64,000 nucleotides of DNA from Pirellulaceae bacterium (GCA_026004775.1 BPJU01000008.1:124001-188000); one strand, 5' to 3'. Counted from the stretch's first letter, positions 50,021 through 59,820 are shown. Translations and numbers: made by a program. Notes: a model not told the origin generated them from the sequence alone.

Positions 50021-50767
50021 TCACGGCTTGCGCTGGCGATAGCGCTGCACAAAGGCCCGGTAGTCCTCGGGTGTATCGATACCCTTGGAGGCATGCTCGG
50101 TGCGTCCTACCTGGACCGGAAGACCGTTTTCCAGAGCTCGAAGCTGCTCCAAGGATTCGATGCGCTCCAGGCGTTGGGCGGGCAGCCTTTTCCACTGCAA
50201 CAGCAGCTCGCGGCGATAAGCGTACAGCCCCAGGTGCTGCAGAAAAATCGGCGGTTCGGCCCCCAGATACGTATCGTCCCAGGTGCGCGGGAACGGAATC
50301 CGACTGCGGCTAAAATAAAGGGCTCGCCCGCGGGCATCACACACCACCTTCACGCACGAAGGGTCATCCAATAGGCGCCGATCCCGGATGGGAACGGCCA
50401 GCGTGGCCATCGGCACGTCCGGATGCTCGACGAGCAGGTCGATCACCTGGTCGATCAACGCACCGGGCAATTCCGGTTCATCCCCTTGCAAGTTAACGAA
50501 CAGCTCGATGTCGGCGCGCGTGGCAGCCACTTCCGCCAGCCGTTCCGTACCGCTTTGTGCAGCCGGATCGGTGAGTACCGCCTTGCCGCCAAATTTTTCC
50601 ACCGCTTCCAGGATGGATGGATGGTCGGTGGCGACGAGCACTTCTACCGGCAGCCGCGCTGCCAGCGCCGCCTGGTACGTATGTTGGATAAGGGGCTGTC
50701 CCGTATCGGCAAGGAGCATTTTTTGTGGCAGCCGAGTGGACTCCAGGCGTGCGGGAATCACCACCAT
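50021..50767 (-). CDS. kdsB: 3-deoxy-manno-octulosonate cytidylyltransferase (CMP-Kdo synthetase)
   Basis: Starting at the ATG at 50767 (MVVIPARLESTRLP) the product has 248 residues, the family norm. Motifs are the nucleotide-binding IPARLESTRLPQKML, the LQGDEP block (about residue 95), 'YFSRSRIPF' near 165 and 'HLGLYAYRRELL' near 190. It activates Kdo with CTP for lipopolysaccharide core synthesis in the cytoplasm; CTP comes from PyrG, whose gene is nearby though not in the same operon. Its presence argues for Kdo-type LPS in this organism. The upstream extension of 55 codons lacks family content. It diverges from panD across 152 bases. Confidence 0.93.
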   Translation of the reverse strand: MVVIPARLESTRLPQKMLLADTGQPLIQHTYQAALAARLPVEVLVATDHPSILEAVEKFGGKAVLTDPAAQSGTERLAEVAATRADIELFVNLQGDEPELPGALIDQVIDLLVEHPDVPMATLAVPIRDRRLLDDPSCVKVVCDARGRALYFSRSRIPFPRTWDDTYLGAEPPIFLQHLGLYAYRRELLLQWKRLPAQRLERIESLEQLRALENGLPVQVGRTEHASKGIDTPEDYRAFVQRYRQRKP

Positions 50768-50919
50768 GGCCCTCAGTCCCTCGCTGGCCGCGTTGTGCGG
50801 TGACCGGTTCTGCACGGCGTCTCCCCTTATCAATAATGGTCGCCAAGCGCTACAATGCCTGATGCGGGGCTTCACCTGCATGGGAATCGGCCAGGCGGCT
50901 TGCCCGAAAGGTAACAGGC

Positions 50920-51315
50920 ATGCGGCGAACACTGCTCAAATCCAAGATCCATCGCGCTACGGTCACGCAGGCGGACCTGAATTATATCGGTAGCATCACC
51001 ATCGATGAGCAGTTGATGGAGGCGGCGGACATTGTGCCGTTCGAGCAGGTGCAGATATACAACATCAGCAACGGACATCGGTTGACCACTTACGCGGTGG
51101 CCGGGCCGCGCGGTTCCGGAATGATCTGCATCAACGGCGCGGCCGCTCACTTGGTCCGCCCCCAGGATCTGGTGATCATCGCCAGCTACGCCGAATATGA
51201 GGAATCTCAGATCGCGCAACACCAGCCGCGGATTGTCTTAGTGGATCGGCAGAACCGGATCTGTTCGCCCGACGAAGCTGCGGCGCTGGCCGAAGCAGCC
51301 CGAGCCGAAGGATAG
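50920..51315 (+). CDS. panD: aspartate 1-decarboxylase
   Basis: The protein has 131 residues. It begins [27 protein letters not shown]-type sequence, with the self-cleavage site Gly24-Ser25 that generates the pyruvoyl cofactor, and the conserved Lys9, His11, Tyr22, Arg54 and Tyr58 region ([18 protein letters not shown]). It makes beta-alanine for pantothenate and CoA. The C-terminal tail is slightly longer and Ala/Glu-rich. ATG start preceded by AAAGGTAACAGGC. It stands alone on the plus strand; a terminator for the converging lipoprotein gene lies just after it. Confidence 0.96.
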   Translation: MRRTLLKSKIHRATVTQADLNYIGSITIDEQLMEAADIVPFEQVQIYNISNGHRLTTYAVAGPRGSGMICINGAAAHLVRPQDLVIIASYAEYEESQIAQHQPRIVLVDRQNRICSPDEAAALAEAARAEG

Positions 51316-51331
51316 CCGCCCGCCGCGTACG

Positions 51332-51358
51332 AAAAAACCGGCCGCCATGCCGGCCGGT
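51332..51358 (-). terminator. intrinsic terminator of lipoprotein gene
   Basis: Stem ACCGGCCG/CGGCCGGT (51337-51344 with 51351-51358), six-base loop, six A on the plus strand (51332-51337). It reads as a minus-strand terminator 40 bases after the lipoprotein stop. It may also stall panD transcription, but there is no plus-strand T-run. Confidence 0.8.
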
Positions 51359-51398
51359 GGTCTAAAGTTCGTTCCCGAGGCCCCCCGATCCAACGGGC

Positions 51399-51884
51399 TT
51401 ACGGCCCGGAGCTCGAAAGCCGGAAATCAGCCGAATCGGTCCCTTCCGGCGGCACCACGTATTTGATGGGATTCTTGGTCGAATCGGCATAGCCCGCCGG
51501 TATTACGCCCGTAGGAACCTTTACACCCGGCAAATCCCCGCCGGCCGCCTCCAATTGCCCTAGATCCAGACCTTCCTCCGGATTCAACCCTTGAACGTCC
51601 TGGTGAAACGTCACAATATTCTCGCCCGGCGTTGCCCCCTGCATTAGCTCGTAGTGACCGTTGGCGTCCGTCTTCCCCTCCCCTTGAAAGTGGGGCGAAT
51701 TGAACCGCACCACCACGCCGGCCACCGGCTTGCCATCCAGGTACACCGTTCCGGAAACCGGTACCGGTTTGGGTGCCTTGGCTCGCTGCTGGTTACATGC
51801 CGTCCCGAGAACCACCAGCGGCAGAAGCGCCGTCCCCACTACCAACCACACCAACCTTCGCACCGTACAACAGCTCATGGCCAT
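51399..51884 (-). CDS. lipoprotein with carboxypeptidase regulatory-like domain
   Basis: Starting at the first of two close ATGs (51884; the second, two codons on, has better spacing to AAGGGTG) the product has 161 residues. A signal ends in a lipobox (VLGTAC, Cys about 30). A small beta-sandwich follows with the phrases VSGTVYLDGKPVAGVVVRF and TDANGHYEL, the CarboxypepD_reg-like or transthyretin-like pattern. In planctomycetes such lipoproteins very often lie next to DUF1559 genes, as here (322 bases after the DUF1559 copy 2). It is probably an outer-membrane surface component of the same assembly, though that is inference. Confidence 0.88.
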   Translation of the reverse strand: MAMSCCTVRRLVWLVVGTALLPLVVLGTACNQQRAKAPKPVPVSGTVYLDGKPVAGVVVRFNSPHFQGEGKTDANGHYELMQGATPGENIVTFHQDVQGLNPEEGLDLGQLEAAGGDLPGVKVPTGVIPAGYADSTKNPIKYVVPPEGTDSADFRLSSSGP

Positions 51885-52131
51885 CACCCTTAAAAGAAGG
51901 CAGGAATTCTTGGTTTGACGCGCACCCTGCACGCCCTGTCATGATCCTCTTTAGATTTTGGCCAAAAAACCGGTTGGAAAACACTCCCCCCAGGCATTTG
52001 CCGTTGCCAAAAAGCCGACCCGCCGGCCACACTGCTTGCTTCGAATGTCGCTGGCCGTTCATCCCGCAGTTTGCAACTCGGGTGGCACCCAGACACACGA
52101 AAGCTTCATTTGGCGAACATGGCCGCGCTAG

Positions 52132-52168
52132 AAAAAATGCGGCGGCACTCCCAGCGGAATGCCGCCGC
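52132..52168 (-). terminator. intrinsic terminator of DUF1559 gene 2
   Basis: Stem GCGGCGGCA/TGCCGCCGC (52139-52147 with 52160-52168), twelve-base loop, six A on the plus strand (52132-52137), i.e. a U-run in the minus-strand transcript. It lies 38 bases past the DUF1559 stop and separates it from the lipoprotein gene. Confidence 0.85.
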
Positions 52169-52205
52169 GCATCGCTCCTTGCTCAGCACCACCTCCTGTC
52201 GTGCC

Positions 52206-53252
52206 CTAGTAATCGATATTGCCTACCGGTTCGTTGTCTCGCACAAACGCTAACCGGCAGAACGTACGGTAATCCAGGTTGTTGGGCAAAAAGTGCACCG
52301 AACCGTCGGCATACACGAACTGGCAGCCGTTCGGGTGCTTGCTGGCGAAGACCCAAGCATACTGGCGCCGCAAGGCGTTGCCTTGGTAGGCCGAGTTAAA
52401 GTGCCAGTCGCGTTGCCAAATCAGCCAGTTCGGGTCGGTTGGAGGCGCAAGTGCACCCGCGACGACACCCGCCACCACGCGACCGTGGCAACAGGTGTGC
52501 GTACCGGTTGCCCCCCAGGGCCCATACACAGTGCTCGTCTTGAAGGGCCCACCCACTGACTCACCTACAGCGATGGTGCTGCTGGTTCCATCCAAAATCT
52601 CGGAAAACGACGCAGCACCACTGTTCCCAAACACTCCGGCAATCACTCCCGAACCGCCACCGTATACTGCTTGCCACCAAGCGCTATAGTCTGTCGTGTT
52701 TCCGGTACAGAAGAGATAACTCGTACGCCGGGCGTTCCGCATCGTATAAAAATCTGTTGACACGCCTGGATTGCGATTCACCACTTCCCCCCGGCCCGGA
52801 TGCGATGGGCACTCCAATACGGTCATTCGCGCGTTGTAAAGACCATTGTTGATCTGGTCGTTGCCCAGTACCGGGATTCCGTACGGCGACGACATACTCG
52901 AGCAGACGTTGTAGTTATACCGGTCAGCCAACGTTTGTAGTTCCAAGAACGGCCACAACAGTGCCCAACCGGTGGTGTTCTTGATGCCACCGCTTTGAGC
53001 CAGATGCCAAGCCTGATTGTTGTAGCGGCCCGAAGCGATCAGAGCGGGCGGAAACACTTTGTGCACGTCGTGGTAGTTGTGCAGCGCCAAGCCGATCTGT
53101 TTGAGATTATTGCCGCAGGACATCCGCCGCGCTGCCTCGCGTGCCGCCTGCACCGCCGGCAACAACAACGCTACCAAAATCCCGATGATTGCGATGACTA
53201 CCAATAACTCAACCAACGTAAAACCTCGACTAAACCGACACCTTCGCACCAT
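52206..53252 (-). CDS. DUF1559 protein with type IV pilin-like N-terminus (copy 2)
   Basis: Starting at ATG 53252 (AGGGAGG six bases ahead) the product has 348 residues. It has the prepilin motif [18 protein letters not shown], the [15 protein letters not shown] signature and the C-terminal [11 protein letters not shown]. It matches copy 1 over nearly the whole length; differences are clustered around residues 170-260, where copy 2 has an extra Gly/Ser-rich insertion. The two are separated by kdsB, panD and the lipoprotein gene. It probably pairs with the lipoprotein downstream. Surface assembly is inferred from the prepilin-type signal. Confidence 0.95.
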   Translation of the reverse strand: MVRRCRFSRGFTLVELLVVIAIIGILVALLLPAVQAAREAARRMSCGNNLKQIGLALHNYHDVHKVFPPALIASGRYNNQAWHLAQSGGIKNTTGWALLWPFLELQTLADRYNYNVCSSMSSPYGIPVLGNDQINNGLYNARMTVLECPSHPGRGEVVNRNPGVSTDFYTMRNARRTSYLFCTGNTTDYSAWWQAVYGGGSGVIAGVFGNSGAASFSEILDGTSSTIAVGESVGGPFKTSTVYGPWGATGTHTCCHGRVVAGVVAGALAPPTDPNWLIWQRDWHFNSAYQGNALRRQYAWVFASKHPNGCQFVYADGSVHFLPNNLDYRTFCRLAFVRDNEPVGNIDY

Positions 53253-53801
53253 AGAGTCCTCCCTCACACAAAAAGAACCAATGAGACCATTACCACATCA
53301 TTTGAGCCGGCCCAGCCGGCTCCGTTGCTTCCAAAAGACGACTAACGGCTTTTTCTCTCACCCCCTGGTCCCGGCCTCCTCACCCATGCCCCCGACAACG
53401 CCCATCTGCCTGATCCCCACTACCCCCAGAAATTCTTCTCTTCGCCAGTTTGCCGATTGCACGAACCCTCCTCGCTGGCGCCTCCGCTCACGGTGTGCTC
53501 GATAACACGGCCTACCCACCAAGTAACCATGCTAACCAGCAAAAGTTCCGCAGTTATAGAAAAAAAGAGCTTGGAGGCCCGCCCTCCATCCGAGAAAACC
53601 CCGTCGTCGGATGGACTAAGGTTTCGACGTACCCCCAAACTCTCTACCATTCATTATGCTAACACTTGCCAATCGTACGTCAATCATTTGGAACGAAGAC
53701 AGTTCTTCGAAAATCGAAGAGACGGTGCTGGCGATGTATACTTCCGTACACAATCGTCAGGATGAGGTTCCCGCTGGCACGACGGTCGTGGAGGTTCACC
53801 A
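53253..53801. other. intergenic region between divergent genes
   Basis: This 549-bp gap separates DUF1559 copy 2 (minus) and the beta-helix gene (plus). A 76-codon minus-strand frame (53420-53650) has a hydrophobic stretch but no good start or recognisable content, so it is not called. Promoters for both flanking genes should be here. Confidence 0.5.
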
Positions 53802-55271
53802 ATGACACGTCATGTTTGGATTGCAGTAGGGCTTGTTATCGCAGCAGGCGTCTGGGCCGGTAATTGGATCGCTGGCGGTCGGGCCGAGACCAATGTAGCT
53901 GTGCAACCCCAGTGGAAGCCGCCGGCCGAAGGCTCGGCCCAACCGGTTGGAGACGGCGTTCACGATGACACAGAGCATCTGCAGCGGTGGGTCGATTCGG
54001 GCCGCCGCCCGCTGGTCCTGCCGGCGGGCCGTTACCGGTTGACGCGCTCGCTGGTGATCGACCTCGAAAAAACCGGTTATTTTGCCGTGGATGGCCAATC
54101 CGTCGCTGTTTTGATCATGGATGGCCCCGGACCAGCGCTCTATCTGAAAGGTACGCATCAGCGTACCGCTGAACCTCGGGACTTCGAAGAGCGGGTCTGG
54201 CAGAACCAGCGGATGCCGGTGATCGAGCGGCTGGCGATCGAAGGACGACACCCTCAAGCCGACGGCATTCGAGCCGAGGGCACAATGCAGTTGAGGCTAA
54301 CCGGCCTGCACCTTCGCAAACTGCACCACGGCGTGCACCTGGTGGCCAACAATCGTAACGTGATCATTTCCGATTGTCACATTTACGACAACCGAGGAAT
54401 TGGGATCTATTACGACCAGGTGAACCTGCACCAGTCCAATATCCTTGGCTGCCACATCAGCTATAACCGGCAAGGCGGCATTGTGGCACGCGGCGGCAAC
54501 GTGCGGAACATCCATATTGCCGGCTGTGATCTGGAGAGCAACATGGCACCCGAGGAACCTCCCACCGCCAACATCCTCATCGACTGCCGGGACAGCCAGT
54601 ACGGTACGGCCGAAGTAGCAATCACCGGTTGCACCATCCAGCACAACAACCCGTCCCCGGATTCGGCCAATATTCGGATTATCGGCAAGAGTCTGGACAC
54701 GCCGCGTGTACGCCCCTTGCGGGAGGGCAACATCACCATCACGGGCAATGTCCTGAGCGACGTGCAGACGAACATCCATCTGGTGGAATGTCGAGGAGTG
54801 GTGATTTCCGGCAATACGTTGTGGCAGGGTTATCAGAACAACTTGCTGGTCGAGCGCTCGCAAGCCGTAGTGGTGGCCGCCAACAACATGGACCGCAATC
54901 CTCGTTACGATTACGGTAACACCCAGGATGCCAACAACGCGGTGGTCTTTCGCGACTGCCAGGACAGCACGATCAGCCAGCTTTTGGTAACGTCGGTGTG
55001 GCGATCAGAGGCGGGAATAGTACTGGAGCGGTGCCGCCGGATGAACGTGACAGGCTGTACGGTCTTGGATTGCGACCGGGCAGGGCTGCTGTTAAAGGAA
55101 GTCAGCGACAGTCGGGTATCGGACTGTCTGGTAGCCGATTCGCGGCCGGACAACCGCTCCGCCTCGGTAGTTATCCAGAGCTGCCACAACTTGTGGCTCT
55201 CTGATAACCTATGGGACAGGCCGCCCGACGTGGACAGCGAGTCCCAAGTGCGGATCTCCCCGCAACCGTAG
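53802..55271 (+). CDS. exported right-handed parallel beta-helix protein
   Basis: The protein has 489 residues with a strong ribosome site (GGAGG seven bases before the ATG). A signal or anchor helix is at residues about 5-22. A 'GDGVHDDTEHLQRWVDSG' segment near residue 50 is the usual opening of pectate-lyase-3/polygalacturonase-like helices, followed by many ~22-residue turns with N-x-x-I-x-x-C patterns (for example 'NVIISDCHIYDNRGIGIYY'). A polysaccharide lyase, epimerase or binding role is possible; catalytic residues were not identified. It is the first of a same-strand run with HlyD and ABC exporter genes, 58 bases from the next. Confidence 0.85.
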   Translation: MTRHVWIAVGLVIAAGVWAGNWIAGGRAETNVAVQPQWKPPAEGSAQPVGDGVHDDTEHLQRWVDSGRRPLVLPAGRYRLTRSLVIDLEKTGYFAVDGQSVAVLIMDGPGPALYLKGTHQRTAEPRDFEERVWQNQRMPVIERLAIEGRHPQADGIRAEGTMQLRLTGLHLRKLHHGVHLVANNRNVIISDCHIYDNRGIGIYYDQVNLHQSNILGCHISYNRQGGIVARGGNVRNIHIAGCDLESNMAPEEPPTANILIDCRDSQYGTAEVAITGCTIQHNNPSPDSANIRIIGKSLDTPRVRPLREGNITITGNVLSDVQTNIHLVECRGVVISGNTLWQGYQNNLLVERSQAVVVAANNMDRNPRYDYGNTQDANNAVVFRDCQDSTISQLLVTSVWRSEAGIVLERCRRMNVTGCTVLDCDRAGLLLKEVSDSRVSDCLVADSRPDNRSASVVIQSCHNLWLSDNLWDRPPDVDSESQVRISPQP

Positions 55272-55329
55272 GCGGCGGTGATCAAGACAGTTGCCGGCCG
55301 GGGGGGCCGCGTGAGGCTCCAGACAAACC

Positions 55330-56457
55330 ATGATCCAGCGCCTGATCCTGCTTGTTGCCATAGCTGCCGGATTGCTCGGTTTGCTGCTCATCAGCCGCCG
55401 CACGGGCCAGGCCCAGCGGGTGTCGGGGTTTATCGAGGTGCACGAGATCCGTCTCGGGTCGCGTGTCGGTGGACGCGTGGCGAAGGTCCATGTCGAGGAA
55501 GGTCAGACCGTTACCGCCGGTGCGGTGCTGGTTGAACTCGAACCGTTCGACCTCGAGCAGCGCCTTCAGGAAGCCGAAGCTTTGGTGGCCCAACGCCAGG
55601 CCGAGTACGATCGGCTGCGTGCCGGTTTCCGCGCCGAAGAGATTGCTCAGGCACGTGCCCGCCGCGAACAATTGCTGGCGGAACTGGAAAAACTGCGAGC
55701 CGGACCTCGACCTCAAGAGATCGCCGCCGCCGAAGCCGAATGGAAGTTGGCTTTGGCCGAACTGGAACTGGCCGATCAAAAACTCAAGCGCACCCGAGCC
55801 CTGCTGGCCCAAAACTCGGCGACCCAAGAAGCGCTGGACGAAGCCCTCGCCCAATGGCGTGTGGCTCAGGCACGTGTGACCGCTCGCCAGGAACAACTGG
55901 ATCTGCTGCGGGAGGGAACGCGGCGCGAGGATCTACGGCGAGCCGAAGCCCAACTGGAAGAAGCCGAGCAAGCCTGGAAATTGCTCGAACACGGCTATCG
56001 CAGTGAAGAGATCGCGGAGGCTCAAGCCGCCCTCGCTGCCGCCCGGGCCGCGCGGGATGCCATCCGCCGCCAAATCGAAGAGCTGCGGATCGTTGCGCCG
56101 ATCGACGGAACGGTCGAGGCGATCCAGTTGCGCCCCGGTGACCTGGTGCCGGCCAACGCTACGGCCCTTACCCTGCTGGATACCTCCCAAATGTGGATCC
56201 GCGCCTATATACCGGAAAACCGCCTGTATATCCAAACCGGACAGCAGTTGTGGATTTCGGTCGACAGCTACCCCAACGAGCGCTTCCGGGGCGAAGTGAT
56301 CTTCGTGGCTCGGCAAGCTGAGTTCACTCCGGGTAACGTTCAGACCCCGGAGGAACGCTCCCAACAGGTCTATCGTATCAAGGTGCTGATCCGCGAAGGC
56401 AAAGAAAAACTGCGGCCGGGTATGGCCGCCGATGTGTGGTTGCCCGAACCGGGATAG
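55330..56457 (+). CDS. HlyD/EmrA-type membrane-fusion (periplasmic adaptor) protein
   Basis: The protein has 375 residues. A single N-terminal membrane helix (about 4-20) is followed by a split lipoyl-like domain (GFIEVHEIRLGSRVGGRVAKV... at about 36-70), a long coiled-coil hairpin (about 75-235, rich in Glu, Arg and Ala) and the second lipoyl half plus beta-barrel (APIDGTVEAIQLRPGDLV at about 258). It resembles YbhG-like adaptors that work with YbhFSR-type ABC transporters. The next gene, 25 bases on, is exactly such an ABC protein, so the pair likely forms a tripartite export system; the outer-membrane channel is not in the window. Confidence 0.9.
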   Translation: MIQRLILLVAIAAGLLGLLLISRRTGQAQRVSGFIEVHEIRLGSRVGGRVAKVHVEEGQTVTAGAVLVELEPFDLEQRLQEAEALVAQRQAEYDRLRAGFRAEEIAQARARREQLLAELEKLRAGPRPQEIAAAEAEWKLALAELELADQKLKRTRALLAQNSATQEALDEALAQWRVAQARVTARQEQLDLLREGTRREDLRRAEAQLEEAEQAWKLLEHGYRSEEIAEAQAALAAARAARDAIRRQIEELRIVAPIDGTVEAIQLRPGDLVPANATALTLLDTSQMWIRAYIPENRLYIQTGQQLWISVDSYPNERFRGEVIFVARQAEFTPGNVQTPEERSQQVYRIKVLIREGKEKLRPGMAADVWLPEPG

Positions 56458-56482
56458 ACTCTGAGCGGGCAAGGAGCCTGCC

Positions 56483-58816
56483 GTGCCGGATGCTGCCGAA
56501 ATCGTCATCCAGACCCATGACCTGACGCGCCGCTTCGGTACGCTGGTGGCCGTGGACCGCGTATCGCTGTGTGTCCAGCGGGGAGCGATCTTCGGACTGC
56601 TTGGTCCCAACGGAAGCGGCAAGTCCACCATCCTGCGGATGCTCTGCGGCGTGCTCTTGCCCACAGCCGGTACCGCCACCGTGCTCGGATACGATACCGC
56701 TCGGCAAGCCGAACAGATCAAACAACGTATCGGCTACATGTCGCAAAGCTTCAGCCTGTATGGCGACCTGAGCGTCGCGGAGAATCTGGAGTTTTACGGC
56801 CGCGTGTACGGCTTGGCGTCCGACAAGTTGCAAGCGGCGACCGAGCGCGTGGTATCGCTCACCGGCCTGGCCCCCTATCAGGACCGCCTGGCAGGGCGCT
56901 TGTCGGGAGGCTGGAAACAGCGGCTGGCCTTGGCCTGTGCTCTGATCCACCAGCCGGAACTGGTTTTTCTCGATGAACCGACTGCCGGAATCGACCCGGT
57001 GGCGAGGCGGGAGCTGTGGGACTTGTTGTTCGAGCTGTCTTCGCGGGGTGTGACGCTGGTGGTGACGACGCATTATATGGACGAGGCGGAGCGGTGCACG
57101 GACGTGGCTTACCTTTATCTTTCGCGGTTGCTGGTAAGCGGCAAACCATCCGAACTCAAACGGTTGCCCGAAGTGACGCCGGCCGGGACACGTCGCTGGG
57201 AACTGCAGCTACCTTTCCCGGCGCAGGCTTTGGCTCAACTGCGGCGGCTTCCCGGCGTGTACGACGCCACGTTGTTCGGGCAGACGGTCCATTTGCTGGC
57301 TGCCGAGAACCTCGAGCCGCCCCAGTTGGCGGCGGCTTTGGGTACAGAGCCCCAGCGCCTTGAAGCGCGGCCCATCGAGCCTTCGCTGGAGGATGTTTTT
57401 GTGGCCCTCACGCGGCAGCGGAACCGGCAAACGGTCGACTCGGCGGCGGGCCATGACCGCCAACCATCCGCCTCAGAACCCAATCAAGACACGATGGGAC
57501 CGGCCGATTCCTCTACGGCAGCGGCGCGGCCGGTGTCGCCACCGCAATCCGACGTTCGAAGAGCTTCGCTCGGTCAGGCTACGTCCGCCGGGCCGGCATC
57601 TGCCGGCCAACCAGCGGCGCAGGTAGCCGCACGGGCGGCTCGGGCCCGGCAGCCTGGTGGCGGTGGAGCCTGGCGCGGGTTCCGCGCCGTGATGCTCAAA
57701 GAGTTTGCTCATATCCAGCGCGAACCGAGCACGCTGTTTTTCATGTTTGTGGTGCCGGTGTTGCAGACGTTTATCTTTGGAGTGGCGATCGACACACAGG
57801 TCGAGAATATTCCGCTGGTGGTCTACGACCTGGATGGGCACTCCTATGCGCGCGACTTGATTCTGGCGTTCCACAACACGCGTACGTTTGACGTGGTGGA
57901 GCGTGTTCACAGCCATGAGCAGTTTCACCGGGCTTTGGCCAGCGGGCGGGCTCGGGCCGGCCTGCGGATTCCGCCCAACTACACGGCACGGCTGCTGCGA
58001 GGTGAGCAAGCCCAGGTGCAGGTACTTATCGACGGCAGCGATTCGCAAGTAGCCACTACTGCCCTGAACGCGTCGATTCTGATCGGCGGCAACGTGTCGG
58101 TCCAGTTGGCGCGCAAATTCGGCGAATCGTTGCCCATCGTGCCGGCTCGTGACCCGACCGGCCGTATGGCGATCCCGGTCGATGTGCGACCGCGGCTGCT
58201 TTATAACCCCGACCTGGAAAGCGCTCGCTTCTTTGTGCCGGGCCTGGTGGGGATCATCCTCCAGTTGGTGACACTCTTCTTGACGTCGTTTGCTATTGTG
58301 CGCGAGCGGGAGCGGGGAACGCTCGAACAGATTTTCGTTACTCCCGTCGGCCGTTCGGGGTTGATGATGGGCAAAGTCGTACCCTATGCTTTGATCGGTT
58401 TTGTCGAAACTCTGATCGTGCTGACCGTGATGGTCTATGTTTTCGGTGTTCTGATTCGAGGCCGGCTGGAGTTGCTGTTGCTGTTGGCTGCGCTGTTCTT
58501 GTTGTGCGGTCTTGGGCTGGGGCTGCTCGTCTCCACCGTAGCCGCCACACAACTCCAGGCGATCCAATTGGCGTTCGTCATCATGTTGCCATCCGTGTTA
58601 CTATCCGGATTCGTGTTCCCTCGCAGTCAGATGCCCGGTCCGATCTATGTGCTGACGTTCGCCATACCGGTAACGTATTTTATCGAGATTCTCCGGGGGA
58701 TCGTTTTGCGGGGGGCGGACCTGCGGGATCTGATGCCCCATGTGGTGGGACTGGTGATTTGCGGAGTGGCGATTTTCAGCCTGAGCATCCTGCGCTTCCG
58801 CAAACAGCTTGGTTGA
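56483..58816 (+). CDS. ABC transporter, ATPase fused to ABC-2 type permease
   Basis: The protein has 777 residues with a GTG start and AAGGAG ahead. Residues 1-230 are the ABC ATPase: Walker A GPNGSGKST (41-49), signature LSGGWKQRLALACAL, Walker B LVFLDEPTAGIDP, and the H-loop TTHYMDEAERC. A DrrA/YbhF-like accessory part runs to about 310. Then comes an Ala/Pro/Gln-rich linker (about 315-395), and an ABC-2 permease with one N-terminal membrane helix, a large outer domain (about 440-590) and five helices near the end. The permease resembles YbhS/YbhR or CcmB-like exporters. The fusion of ATPase and permease in one chain is less common than separate genes. Substrate unknown; lipid, polysaccharide or drug export is possible. 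Confidence 0.92.
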   Translation: MPDAAEIVIQTHDLTRRFGTLVAVDRVSLCVQRGAIFGLLGPNGSGKSTILRMLCGVLLPTAGTATVLGYDTARQAEQIKQRIGYMSQSFSLYGDLSVAENLEFYGRVYGLASDKLQAATERVVSLTGLAPYQDRLAGRLSGGWKQRLALACALIHQPELVFLDEPTAGIDPVARRELWDLLFELSSRGVTLVVTTHYMDEAERCTDVAYLYLSRLLVSGKPSELKRLPEVTPAGTRRWELQLPFPAQALAQLRRLPGVYDATLFGQTVHLLAAENLEPPQLAAALGTEPQRLEARPIEPSLEDVFVALTRQRNRQTVDSAAGHDRQPSASEPNQDTMGPADSSTAAARPVSPPQSDVRRASLGQATSAGPASAGQPAAQVAARAARARQPGGGGAWRGFRAVMLKEFAHIQREPSTLFFMFVVPVLQTFIFGVAIDTQVENIPLVVYDLDGHSYARDLILAFHNTRTFDVVERVHSHEQFHRALASGRARAGLRIPPNYTARLLRGEQAQVQVLIDGSDSQVATTALNASILIGGNVSVQLARKFGESLPIVPARDPTGRMAIPVDVRPRLLYNPDLESARFFVPGLVGIILQLVTLFLTSFAIVRERERGTLEQIFVTPVGRSGLMMGKVVPYALIGFVETLIVLTVMVYVFGVLIRGRLELLLLLAALFLLCGLGLGLLVSTVAATQLQAIQLAFVIMLPSVLLSGFVFPRSQMPGPIYVLTFAIPVTYFIEILRGIVLRGADLRDLMPHVVGLVICGVAIFSLSILRFRKQLG

Positions 58817-58839
58817 TAAAGCCCGGGAAACGAATATTC

Positions 58840-59766
58840 ATGCAGCAAGCGGCGTGGATCTTACTACTGATTGTCTTGGTTTGGACCGGTTCGGATCTGG
58901 CTTACAGTTTGTGGGTGCGTTGGCGCTGGCGGCGGTGGGAACAGCATTTGCAATTCGACAACCGGGGAGTGCGGCCGGGCTGTGACAGTTTTCGATTGGG
59001 TACGGGGCGGGAACCCGCGGCCATCTTGTGCATCCATGGTTTTAACGACTCGCCCCGTGTATTCCAACTGCTCGCGCGGCGGTGGAACGAGGCAGGTTTT
59101 TTCGTCCATGCGTTACGCCTGCCGGGATTTGCCGAACACTCCAGCCAAAGCCGCCACGTGGGTGCCGCCGACTGGTTGCATGCGGTGTTCGAAGCCATGA
59201 TCACCTTGCGAAGGGACCACCAGCACGTGTACGTCGCCGGGCACTCACTAGGTGGCGCCCTGGCGATCGCCGTCCTGCGCCAGCATGCCGCTTTGGCCGA
59301 CGCATGCATTCTGATCGCGCCCGCGTTAGACGTTTCCCGAGCCCGCAGCCCGGTTTTCCATCCCCAGGTGTGGCATAAGCTGGCCAATTATCTGTTACTT
59401 TTCACCGAAGCGGTCTACTCGTTTTTCCCACTGGACGTGATGCAACCGGCTCTGCCGGAACTTCCCTGTACCACACGCTTCAGTTGGAGGCGGATGCACG
59501 ACGAGATGTTCCGGTTGTTCGCCGAGAATCGCCAGCAGGCGGGCCAGTTTGCTGTGCCGTGCTTCTTGGCGCTGGCCGGACACGATCACATTGTCGACAA
59601 CCAAGCGGCGATGCGGTTCCTGGAAGAGGCACGGTGCCCTGTCAAACAAAAAAAAGTCTACGACCGGTCCGCCCATGTTCTTCCCATCGACGGACAATGG
59701 GAAGAACTGGCAAATGACGTGTTGGAGTTCCTGGACCATTGCCGCTCGGTATCAGACGGCGGTTGA
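58840..59766 (+). CDS. alpha/beta hydrolase (esterase/monoacylglycerol-lipase type)
   Basis: Starting at the ATG at 58840, the product has 308 residues. A membrane anchor lies at about 4-22. The hydrolase fold has the oxyanion block CIHGFNDS (about 64-71), nucleophile elbow VAGHSLGG with Ser136, acid Asp in AGHDHIVDN (about 255) and His in DRSAHVLPID (about 281), a full triad. It resembles Est30-like carboxylesterases and monoacylglycerol lipases. It begins 23 bases after the ABC fusion's stop, so co-expression is likely; it may process a lipid or ester linked to the exporter's cargo. The longer frame upstream overlaps the ABC gene and is not coding. Confidence 0.88.
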   Translation: MQQAAWILLLIVLVWTGSDLAYSLWVRWRWRRWEQHLQFDNRGVRPGCDSFRLGTGREPAAILCIHGFNDSPRVFQLLARRWNEAGFFVHALRLPGFAEHSSQSRHVGAADWLHAVFEAMITLRRDHQHVYVAGHSLGGALAIAVLRQHAALADACILIAPALDVSRARSPVFHPQVWHKLANYLLLFTEAVYSFFPLDVMQPALPELPCTTRFSWRRMHDEMFRLFAENRQQAGQFAVPCFLALAGHDHIVDNQAAMRFLEEARCPVKQKKVYDRSAHVLPIDGQWEELANDVLEFLDHCRSVSDGG

Positions 59767-59820
59767 TGCTGTAGCCGGCCCCGCCAGGCCAGAAGTCGAG
59801 TTTTCGAGAAACACATTGTC

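Noticed and set aside
53420-53650. 76-codon minus-strand frame between DUF1559 copy 2 and the beta-helix gene
   Set aside because: There is one hydrophobic stretch but no ribosome site and no recognisable family; it lies in a divergent promoter region.
58504-58839. Upstream extension of the alpha/beta hydrolase
   Set aside because: It overlaps the ABC fusion gene in another phase; the inner ATG gives a normal membrane-anchored hydrolase.
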